Part shown: positions 45,851 through 56,100 of the stretch, in pieces
Numbering within the stretch: the stretch's first letter is position 1
Layout of the letters: each line of letters opens with the position of its first letter
Source: Lophius americanus
Taxonomy: Eukaryota > Chordata > Actinopteri > Lophiiformes > Lophiidae
DNA length: 64,000 nt
Direction of reading: 5' to 3'
Assembly (NCBI GenBank): GCA_037951165.1
Contig: JBBDHG010000500.1
Location: 241,180-305,179, forward strand
Made by a program: the position numbers and the translations under genes
The notes under the pieces: model-generated
What the model was told of the DNA's origin: nothing
The model's input: only the letters and a program-made list of their open reading frames with translations
The model's database searches: none

Positions 45851-47170
45851 CTGAAGGATGATAAAATAAATAAATGAAAAATTAGAATAGAAGCAATTAA
45901 TTAAAAGATTTTTTTACCTTAGCTTCTTTACTCGAGTAGGGGCAGTCAGAGCAGCAGCCCGGTGCAGCGGGGGGAAACTTTGCCCGGTCAGGCATACTTC
46001 CCTAGCTTTGCCTTCCAGACTTCTTTCTATGCTCATCCTCTCTTCTACCTCCTCTATCCGGTTTACTTACAGTTTAGTTACTGTAACAAAAGGAACAACA
46101 TTGATTAACTAGCACTCCAACAATAAGTTAGATAGCCATGAAGGACAGAAATTTATAATTCCATGAGAAAACTTAACCAGAAATCTACAATGACTCTACA
46201 AAGAATCATACCCTTACTTTCGTCGAACCTCTATCCCTAACCTCAAACATTACCCTTTAATCCAAACCCCTAACTTTAACCATAACCCAACATAGAATCA
46301 TACCTTAACCCTTGTAGAGACTGGATCTCTGGCCCTAATCCTAACTCGAGCAGGGAATAACTCAGAAATCCCGCCCCTTTTCCTTTCTGTCTCCTGTCCT
46401 CCTGCACAACCATACGAACATAAGGCCTAAGATCTAACCAGATCTGATTCATAGCGGAACAAGTTCACAATTATCAAACTAATCCCAGTAAATCTTTATC
46501 TTCTCTGCACACGTCTCCACACAATGCTGACCTGGCCTCTCACCCTCATCTGTCCCAGGTGCTCAGCGAGACCACGATTGGTCCGAGCTCGCTTCCCAGT
46601 CCCGCTGGTGGCCACACCCACAGCCATGCCAGCCAGTTGGGGGTAGTGACATGATCATCGGGGCTAGTAATGGCAGCTACAAAGCCGTTATAATGGTCAA
46701 ACAGACCACACTGACCCCCTCTGAATCCCCAGCTTCAACTATTTTAACAACACTGTATGATCTTTACAAACCTGTCAAGGGGCCCAAACAGTAAGGAACT
46801 ACCTCCACCGGCATCACCCAAACCTTGAAAGCAAACGATACCTCAAACCAGAGACTAATATAATTTCCATCAGGAACATGATCACTTTCTTGGTGAGTGT
46901 GGCTCCTCTTAGGGAGAAGGAAGCGGGAGAAAAGAGACAAAAGAGGAGGGTCTGGTTAAACCCACATAATTTAATACTGGGTTTGTGGGTTTTTTGGCTT
47001 AGTTGTCATCTGGAAAAAGAGTGAGTTGATTTCTGGTAGGTAATTGCATTTTGTCATTGTGTTAAGTCCAGTGATAAGGTTCTGTTTCTTTTTGGCCAGT
47101 CTGAGTAGTTGATGATGGGGATGTAAATTGTGGCATTGGGGAAGATGGTTTAGGCAGTCCTCATGGTCTG
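45851..47170. other. Repeat-derived or intergenic sequence
   Basis: No gene recognised. Some stretches (46500-46900) may be degraded retroelement coding sequence, but I cannot read a domain. Confidence 0.4.
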
Positions 47171-47624
47171 TTATTTTTTGGTGGTTGGGTTTGGTTCTTG
47201 TTCCTGAAGGCAGTTGTTAAGTCCCGCAGAAATAGTGACCTGTCTGACGTCCGGGTGTGGGGTGAGTTTTTTCAGGATTGTGTGAAAACGGTGGGAAGTC
47301 GCTCCGGGGAAACTGTCTACTTGGATCTGTGGGTCTGTGAAAGGTGGGATGGGCGATAGGTTGGAATCCCCCATGAACAGGATGTGTTTGTGGACTTGTA
47401 ATGACCATTCTTGTATCTTACGGAAGGTATAGTGGGGGGCAGTGGGGTTCCGGCTGACCCGGGGAACCATGGGATGCTGCTAGGGCACCACTAGAGTTAG
47501 AAGTGGAGGATTCAGATGGTTTGGATGGTGTATGCATTACTCTTGTCTTCGCTTGACCCATTATCATGATGTTATCCTCCACTTCAGCAGTTCTATTTGT
47601 GGAGTCGGTAGGAGTAGCAAGCAT
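47171..47624 (-). mobile_element. Retroelement ORF1-like fragment with SGNH-hydrolase-like motif
   Basis: Minus strand: HILFMGDSNLSPIPPF, then QIQVDSFPGATSHRF and VTISAGLNNCL. GDSN and the later GLNN are the block I and III features of SGNH/GDSL proteins found in the first ORF of several fish retroelements. A frame change near 47450 separates it from the upstream Ser/Thr-rich part. By proximity I assign it to a Penelope-like element, which is inference. Confidence 0.65.
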
Positions 47625-48959
47625 CCCCGGCTCCCTCTGCTGGTCAGCCGGGGGGGGTGTGAAATGGTGTTACTACATGGAAGTGCAGTTGGATTGGAGA
47701 CCGCTGGGTTGGACTGCGGATTTTTCCCACCGCTGCATCATCTTCCATCACCTGGATGGACAAGGGGGAGCATGAGTGTCTTTCCCCCGGTCCAGCTGTG
47801 TGGCCTAGTGGGGAGAAGTCACCTGGGGAGAGCTGAGGTGGGGGAGCGTCCTCCTCGGATTTCTATTTAGGTCCCTCAGTGTTTTCGATCCTCTAAAAAA
47901 TATTTATGTTTTTTTTTAAACAAACAATAAAATTGGTTATAAAATCACAATCTCGTATTAAAGGTTTTTCTTAAAAATATAAAGAATTAAAAATGTCTAA
48001 AAAATCCAGTAGACTTAAAAAATTATCTAAACATTTTTTCCTAAAAGAAATCTTGTAAAACATTTGAAAGAACAGGGGTTTAAAGTTTAAAAGTTTAAAA
48101 GAATATGCAGCAGTGTTACGGATGGGAGAAGGGACAATTTTTCTGTAAATAAATAATTGGTTCCTGGTTAAGAACAATTAAACGAGGGATAAGATGAGGG
48201 ATAAGAGGGTTAAAAAACACTCAGTCCTTGTCTGTGTGCTGTCACTCAGGTAAAAGCATAATAAAAACCATACTAAAAAAAAACAAGCTTAAATTACACA
48301 GTTGGATAGACGGTTTACAAACTTACAGGTTTAAAAAAAAAGTCTGTAGATGAAACAGGCCTCCTCTCATAGAAGAGGGAAGGTGGGAGAGGAAAAAGGC
48401 CTTTTTGGGCCTTGACCTCCTTCAGACACCACTCAGTATCTTAAACTTTCTGTTAATAGAAGGGTTAGCAGGTGGGTTAGCGGTGAGCAGATTTTAGTTC
48501 CTCTTCAGTGTGCATGCGCTCCTTTCCTTTTGGATGTTTCTACCCACCACCTTCCAGTCCCTGCTGTCGACATCTGTGTGTGTCTCTCAGAGTGATGGTA
48601 GACCTGCCTTCCTTGGAAAAATATTTGTTGTTAAAAAACTTAATTAAAATGGGTTAAGGTTAGGTTTTGGAGAAGGTTAAAACGTAGCATTTTGGAAGGA
48701 TGCTACGAGGTGCACGGGCACACAAGCAACGGCTGAGTGAGTCCTCATTAAAAGCTTTTTAAGACCCCTGTAACTTAAAACTATTTCTTACTTTAAGGAA
48801 CCACGGCTCTGGAGGGACAGAGGAGAGAAAGAGATGTTAGGGCTCCCACAATCACTCAACAAAATATATCCTAAAATGGGCACGGTGAGTAAGCGAGGAA
48901 ATCACTCTCTACACCTTATGTACATATGCACCCCTATACATTTACCCACCCACATACAA

Positions 48960-49041
<82 letters not shown>
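48960..49041. repeat. (CA)n-(TA)n microsatellite
   Basis: (CA)9 followed by about 33 TA repeats. Confidence 0.98.
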
Positions 49042-49044
<3 letters not shown>

Positions 49045-49433
49045 AGCAGTTTATCTCAGTTTTAACTCAAAAATAATTGAATAGGGGCACCACCCAAAGT
49101 TAATTTGGGAAATTATGAAAACTAGAATTAATCAATTCTTAATTTCATTAAACTTAAAATACTCCCATCTGAAAGTCATGAACTGTTTTACAAAGTACTC
49201 TCATTTCTCTTCAAGGAGGAAAGAGAGGACACATGTTATGCTTAAATATGAATATATTTATTCAACTACACACTAAGCAGAACAGGATAAATATGGATAA
49301 CTGATAATGAAGTGGATAAACAGGTTAATGTATATACAGGTGTGTGTGGGCGTGTGTGTTTGTGTGAGGGCGATAGGGCCATCATTTCTCCGCCACTGGC
49401 CCTCCGTCCAGGTGGAGCAGCTCTGGACTCCTG

Positions 49434-50154
49434 TCATTCTGAGCTGCTGTACGAATGAAGTTGAAAGTGTTGTACTAGAGGGGTGCTCAGTCTGCCTTTC
49501 CCAATGTTGTGGAGGTGTTCCCTTAATCTATGCCCTAACGTTCTCCCCGCCTCCTCCAGGTACAGGATACCGCAGGTCTGGCATTTAACACAGTAGACTG
49601 TGTTACTGCTTTGCAGGGTGCTGCCTCTCCATAATTGGAGAGGCAGCACCCCCGTGTGGATTGAAAATGAATTTCACCTGTTTGAAAGCCCGGTGATCTC
49701 AGCCGAGTCACTGAGCGCGTTGCTTTGATGGAGCCACTGCGCGTCAGGTGGGTCGTGAGTTGTGGCGGGAGGGTGTCACGCCTGATGTACCTGAGGAGCC
49801 TCCTTGAGTAACCCCTGCGTCTAAGGCTACTGAAGAGAATAGTGATGGAGTTGTGCAGGTGTGTGGAGCGTGATGAGATGCTAAAAAACGGATTATTTGC
49901 GATTTAACCCAACCTTTAACTTTGTGTCTGGGATGGTACCGAGCTTTATGGTGAAGAGCGTGTGTGTCGGTTCGCTTAAAATAGACCCGGGTAAGTAGTT
50001 TATTTTGGTGTGTTTTGACTTTTTCTAAAAAGTTAACTTCATCCGGGTGTAGGTTATGTTTAACCTTGATGGAGGGGTGATGGTTGTTCAGGAGATCTAT
50101 AGCCTCCAGGAAGCTCCTCTCCCAGTGTTCACAGGCTCTAGGGGTGTGAGACAC
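49434..50154 (-). mobile_element. Penelope-like element: RT C-terminal region plus GIY-YIG endonuclease
   Basis: Minus strand, 50154 to 49744: FLEAIDLLNNHHPSIKVKHN, then TRVYFKRTDTHALHHKARYH and KGWVKSQIIRF, typical of the RT thumb of fish Penelope-like elements. After a break, 49649-49434 reads SNTVYCVKCQTCGILYLEEA, then LGHRLREHLHN and STPLVQHFQLHS, the GIY-YIG-like domain. There are frameshifts between them, so it is inactive. Confidence 0.8.
49616..49651. repeat. Perfect 16-bp hairpin with 4-nt loop inside the Penelope-like copy
   Basis: GGGTGCTGCCTCTCCA, loop TAAT, TGGAGAGGCAGCACCC. It lies at the junction between the RT and endonuclease parts. Confidence 0.97.
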
Positions 50155-50499
50155 TGCAAAAACCTGGTTTCGATCCGATACAAAGTAAATACATGGACAG
50201 TATTGCTGATACCGATACTTTTTACTTAGAAATGCAGCTTATCTACTTTTGTGTTGAGGAGAACCCTATTGCGTCATAATTTATGAAGCAAAGGCATCAT
50301 CAATGCGCGAATTAGAATTTTAATGATCGTTAAATTATTTTGTTATTTTTCCTAACAAATCTAACTAATCTAACAAACTCAATATGCAAACATGAAATCT
50401 ACACAAAATTATTACTAGAGAGCTGAGAAATGTTTTACCTTTCCAGTAAAGAGTTTTGTTCAGTTTTTGTTCATAAACAATATATAAATATATCAATAT

Positions 50500-51115
50500 A
50501 TAAAAGATAAAGATAAAGATAAAGATAGCCTTTATTAGTCCCACAATGGGGAAATTGCAATGTTACAGCAGCAGAGCATGTTACAGAGTAAGAATAACAG
50601 AATAAGAATAACAGGGCATTATGTGCAATTAAATTAAATTAAATTAAATGTACAAAACAAAGTGCAAGTGAGGTAGGTGTGTGTGTGTGAGTGTGTGTAG
50701 TTGTGTAGGTGTGTGTGTGTTGCTAACAGTGCTGGTTGTGGAGTCTGACTGCTGCAGGAAGGAACGATCGGCGATATCGCTCCTTCACACACTTGGGGTG
50801 AAGGAGCCTGTCGCTGAAGGAGCTCTCCAGTGCAGAGATGGTTTCCTGCATGGGGTGGGAGACGTTGTCCCGGAGAGATGACAGCTTGGCCATCATTCTC
50901 CTGTCTCCCACCTCCTGCACCGAGTCCAGAGGACATCCCAGGACCAAACTGTCCATCCTGATTAGTTTGTCCAGTTTCCTCCTGTCAGCAGCTGAGATGC
51001 TCCTGCCCCAGCAGACCACTCCATAAAAAATGGCTGAGGCGACTGCAGAGTCAAAGAAGGTCTTCAGGAGCGCCCCCTGCACTCCAAAAGACCTCAGTCT
51101 CCTCAGCTGAGGTCT
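50500..51115 (-). mobile_element. LINE fragment: RT C-terminus and 3' tail
   Basis: Minus strand: LLKTFFDSAVASAIFYGVVC, then LDKLIRMDSLVLGCPLDSVQ and HPMQETISALESSFSDRLLH, ending RRSFLPAAVRLHN. The tail ends ttattagtcccacaatgggg (read on plus) and (AAAGAT)n. It is 5'-truncated at about 51112. Related piece at 55330-55545. Confidence 0.88.
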
Positions 51116-51854
51116 TTAAAATATAAATATATATAAATATAAATATAACAATATATAAATATAACAATATAAGAAAAAAATCCCTTTCATTATGTAACAC
51201 GGTTGTGATAAATTAAGTTTGCCAAAATTCATTTTTATATTTATTTTGCATTACTTTCGTTCGGTAATAGGTTTTTCTAATGTTTATCCTGTTCATATCA
51301 TTAGTAAATAGGTTTATATTAAATCTGCTTTATATGCAAAGCTTGGTCTATTTTCAGTGATGGGGCGCCCTCTTGTGGGGGTTTTTGGTAGTCATAGTGT
51401 CCGGAGATATCAGCTCGTCCCTTCGCTGGCTGATGCTCTCCACTACGTACATACGGATTAATGTAGGTGGATAAAAGCAACGTCAGCCGAACGAGGCGCT
51501 TCCTTTCTGCACTCGTCACAGTTAAAAGCAGAATGCACTAAAATGTCTTAGATGCTTAATAAAAAAATGCATTTTAAAGCGATTTGAATTGATAGCCATG
51601 ACCCCCAAAGGGCCGCCAGGGGCCCCATGTGCTCCTGGCGCCCCCCATGTGCTAGAATGCTCAGCTTCAGGATACTGAATTGTCTCTGTGAGGCCCCTGT
51701 ATCAGTTGGAGGCTATTTGGAGCTCAACTCACGAGTTGCTAAAATCAAAGGCCATTGAGACCACCTGCCGGGTGTTTAATCTGTACAAATTGAGGAACAG
51801 GTCTCAAACAATCTTGTGACCTTTGGGGTCAGATTTAAGTCACTTCCTGTTGTT
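51116..51854. other. AT-rich intergenic sequence
   Basis: Includes (ATATAAAT)n near 51120-51175. No gene recognised. Confidence 0.5.
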
Positions 51855-52644
51855 CTAGAATGACATGTAATGGATCTCATTGTTCAGTGAAGGTCTATGA
51901 AGGGGGGGTTCATCCTCCAATTCATTGCTAAATTCCTCTTCATTCTTCTTTCTATGGCAGAAACAAATGACTGAGATGATAATGACGACTACCACAACCA
52001 CAGTGACAGCAGCTGTTGCTGTATATCTAATTCCATGGCTCGGGATCTTTGGTGACGTGAACTTGAGTATAACCTCACAGTCTTCCATACCACCAAGGAC
52101 TTCAACCGTACAGATGTAGGTTCCACAGTCATCCTCTGTTGTTTTACGTAAAAACAAGTCACCTTGAATAGGGTCAACAAAGGCATTATGAGGTATTATC
52201 TATCTTTGACCATCTAAACTTCAGAGAGGGAGTACCTTGTGAGGATCACATCTTCATCTGTCACAGCTTCATATTCCATGTAACACAGTGGCTTACTTGT
52301 CTTCTCCTTTACATTCAGGATAAGTTTTTTTAAGTTGAGGTTATCTTTATTTTCCCCTTGCATTGGTAAGTTCCTGAATCTGTGAACTCCAGGTCAGTGA
52401 TGGTTAATGAAGCATCGCCATTTTGGGGATCAGGAGATGGAAAGTGGACTCTACCCTTTGAAGGACCATATAAGTTATTATATAGCATACCTCCAGTCAA
52501 CCAGATAATGATCCTGTCATCTTCTCTATTTGGAGGCATAATGTTCCACTCTATCTCCATATATTGGAAGCTCTCACAAACAAGGGTAAACCTGCAATTA
52601 CGGGTCACACTTGATTCTCTAGCGATGTAGCAGACTATTTCCAA
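51855..52644 (-). pseudogene. Immunoglobulin-superfamily type I membrane protein, frameshifted
   Basis: Minus strand. 52644-52330 encodes a V-type Ig domain: ESSVTRNCRFTLVCESFQYM ... NGDASLTITDLEFTDSGTYQ-C. The frame is lost just after CKG: continuing +1 gives KDNLNLKKLILNVKEKTSKP and then CYMEYEAVTDEDVILTRYS, the start of a second Ig domain, followed by another stop. From 52157 the frame resumes with LFLRKTTEDDCGTYICTVEV, a transmembrane helix (AVTVVVVVVIIISVICF), and a cytoplasmic tail ending EIHYMSF. The architecture resembles fish CAR/CTX-like or VSIG-type receptors. No signal-peptide exon was found. At least two frame breaks argue for a pseudogene, unless the assembly has errors. Confidence 0.8.
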
Positions 52645-53070
52645 TTAGTATGTACTCATATACTCGACCTTCTGTGATGATAATCATGTGTTATGACTTG
52701 AATGGTAAAGTTCAGTTTCTCCGGTTGAGACCTTTCAGCATCCATTGTCTAGTTCCCATGCTTTTATTTTGATAGTTAAGGACGAAAAAGTGGTTGTGCA
52801 AAGAAGTAAAATTGACTGGTCGGGTGTGTTTAAGTGTGACAATGAATAAAGCGGGTTGTTTTCCTCAAATAGCCTAACCCTAGCCTCTGTGTTTATCCCT
52901 TAGGTTATTGCAGTCCCATGCACATAGAATAGCTTTGTTTTTAAATGCACTGTCCTAGCAAGTAATTTTTCAAGTTATTTTAATACATAGGATAGTTTTG
53001 GTCAAACTAAGATAATTTTAAGGCGACAGTACGATAATTTTTCATTTCCCTTCTGTCAACACTGGTGTAG
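52645..53070. other. Intergenic sequence between Ig pseudogene and the unknown + strand gene
   Basis: The gap between the divergently arranged loci. Nothing diagnostic seen. Confidence 0.5.
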
Positions 53071-53103
53071 ATGGAAGAACACAGCGAAAGCACCAGCTCT
53101 CAG
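53071..53103 (+). CDS. Putative first coding exon, MEEHSESTSSQ
   Basis: ATG directly after a tgtag acceptor-like site; 11 codons, then CAG|gtaaga, a consensus donor. Phase 0. Short, so it may be chance. Confidence 0.3.
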
Positions 53104-56100
53104 GTAAGAAACACCTTTATGATTGCATGAATGATAACATGAATTATTATCTGTACAGAGGTGAGTGTTCGAGCATGCACGTGGTAAGCATGTTAGCTAA
53201 GTCATAATTAACAAATGAACGTCTATTAACAGATAATTAATGTTGATGCTGCCTGAAGATTAACATTTAAATAATGTTTTTAAAATCACACAAGTGCTTC
53301 TTTATGTAACACCAAAGCAGGTGCATGTAATTGTAATCCATGTAGTAATTTGTTTGATTTATATTTCACCAAAATTCCATAACTGTTCCAATATTGTTGT
53401 TTTTTAAGTGTATATATATTTATCTGTATATTTCGTCTTTGGGAGCATTTATTTTGTTAATGGTACGGTTACTTACCGGATTTCGACATACGATGACGTC
53501 ACATCCTGTGTTTTCACGCCGTCCTCAGTTCGCTGCCAGCTTCACCGAGGAGAGGTAAGATAATACCAGCACCAATGCCGATGAACTGTTACAATATGGC
53601 TAAAAAACGCTAAAAATGTTAAGAGTTTACTTTGTTCTTTGGAAATTATGTTTTTATTTCCAGGAGAACAGTGTCGATTTTGTTTTGCTTTGCACATCAT
53701 TTTTAATTCACATGCCAATGTGAAGAGTTCAAGCTTGGCTAATTGAGCATGGATGAGAGTATTCTCATGCGGTCTGCTCTATTTTTCTTTTTCTCAACGT
53801 GTGCTTGTGAGACATTTGCTGGAATCGTTTGGTTTGGTAATGTTTATCTGTTTTGTACAGGTATGTGAGCTACCTTTTTGTCATTTTAATTTGGAGGTAT
53901 ATTTTTATTTATAACTATGATTTTCTGTAATATATACTTATGGTGGTCTATGTTTAAATTAATGTTGATTGATTTACTGTAAAAGATATTGCGGTCGATG
54001 GATTGGGTTATATATCCTTTTTATTGTGTTTATGTGATCACGGTGGGATATATTTTATTTTATTGCACTTTGGAAAATAGCATACATTATGTCAGTTCGC
54101 TGAAGTGACGTCACTTCCTGTATTTTCTCGCCGTCCTCAGTTCGCTGCTAGCTCTACTGAGGAGAGGTAAGATAGTACCAGCACTAATGCAAATAAACTG
54201 TTACAATATGGCTAAAAAATGCTAAAAGTTTTCTTTGTACTTTGGAAATTATGTTTTTATTTCCAGGATAACAGTGTCCATTTCGTTCTTGTTTTTCCAC
54301 ATCATTTTTTATTCACATGGCAATGTGAAAAGTTCAAGCTAGGCTAATTGAGCATGCTGAAATTTATTTTTCTCAACGTGTGCTTGTGAGACATTTGCTG
54401 GAATCGTTTGCTGTGCTAATGTTTATCTGTTTTGTACAGGTATGTGAGCTCCCTTTTTGTCATTTTAATTTGGAGGTATATTTTTACATATAACTTAGAT
54501 TTTCTGTAATATATACTTAAGATGGTTTATGTTTAAGTTAATGTTGATTGATTCAATGTAAAATAAATTGCTGCTGATGGAGTGGATTACATATCCTTTT
54601 TATTGTATTTATGTGATCACGGCGTGATATATTTTGTTTTATTGCATTTTGGAAAATAGCATACATTATGTCAGTTCACTGTTAGCTCTACAGAGGAGAG
54701 GTTTGCTTGTGAGACATTGGCTGGAATCATTTGCTAATGTTAGTCTGTTTAGTACAGAATAAACCCCCCACTCGGCTGACAAGAAAGCAGTGGTCCCTGT
54801 TTCATTACTCATCAAACACAAGATAGAAACAAAGCAGAGATACACAGTATAGCAGCAAGCCAAGTCAGGGTGGACCGGCTACATGATCGAGTGTGTGCGC
54901 ACGTGCACCAGTACGTGCAAGCATGTTGGAAGAGCCATAACTAGCAAATTAACACCCATTAACAGTTTATTATGCATTTTAATATCCCCCGAGTGCTTGC
55001 TCCTGGTGGGAATTGTTGGGTCTCTGTAAATCATATTACTTAGTTTGGTCTAGACCTGCTACAAGTGTCTTGTGATAACTTGACTTTTGACCGGACACAG
55101 TCTGATCACTTTATTATTTGCCATGTGCATTAGAACCTGCTTCCCACATTGGAACCTTTGAATTAGGTAATTAGTAGAATTGTCCAAGGTAGCCTTTTAG
55201 GACAGAAATAATTACTTTTGTAGGTTTTACTTCAATATTTGCAAATAATTCATTTTGTGTTTTTATACTGTAAAACACAAAATATTTTAATTTGCCTAAT
55301 TTGATTGTAAATTTCCAAAATAGGGTTAGGGTATCGCTCCTTCACACTGTTGGGGTGAAGGATCCTCTCGCTGAAGGAGCTCTCCAGTGCAGAGACGGTG
55401 TCCTGCATGGGTTGGGAGATATTGTCCCAGAGAGATGACAGCTTGGCCGTCATTCTCCTGTCTCTCACCTCCTGCACTGGGTCCGGATGACATCCCAGGA
55501 CCGAGCTGGACTTCCTGATCCGTTTGTCCAGTTTCCTCCTGTCAGTCTAAATATATTAATCGACTTGAAAAGCACCTGCAAAAGATCCACCAACTTCCGG
55601 TATGTATTTGAAGAATTGTGGTCCCTGGGTGGTTTTTGTGTGTTTGTGAGGAAATTCCAGATCTATAGCAGAACACTATTACTTATTCATATGTACAGCT
55701 CTGGAATAAGAAAGATTTTTAAATTAAAAGGGACTTATGTAGAATCTGGAATTTTAGTTATATCTTGGTCAGATGACTTGCATGTCTTCCAGTTTCTACA
55801 GAAAGATACTGTTGCTTTTGGTTCCTCCCTTTTCTATGATGCATGTGAGGTCCTTATTTGATCATTGTGTGGTCAGAAATGCTATATTTATTTACTACTG
55901 CTCATCCTCCAGACAGCTCTTTGTAGGTATAGCTTTGAATATGTATGAGTCCGAAAGCAAATAGACATAATGAAAACACTGGAACATATTCTAACAGACC
56001 AATGTTAAATTTAATAAAACATTCCGCTACATTTTCAGGAGCCTACGGCTAAACTTTACATCCAAAAGGCCAAGGATAGACCCGTTGCTATGGAACTAGC

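Larger units (their letters stand above)
53480..54760 (+). repeat. Tandem triplication of a ~600-bp unit (third copy partial)
   Basis: Copy A about 53488-54095, copy B about 54096-54665 and partial copy C 54666-54760 share long blocks: ccgtcctcagttcgctgc, ggagaggtaagata, tttgtacaggtatgtgagct and tatgtgatcacgg. Copy B lacks a ~45-bp piece present in A near 53748. Copy C has lost the middle of the unit and ends near an AATAAA (54759-54764). Confidence 0.9.
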
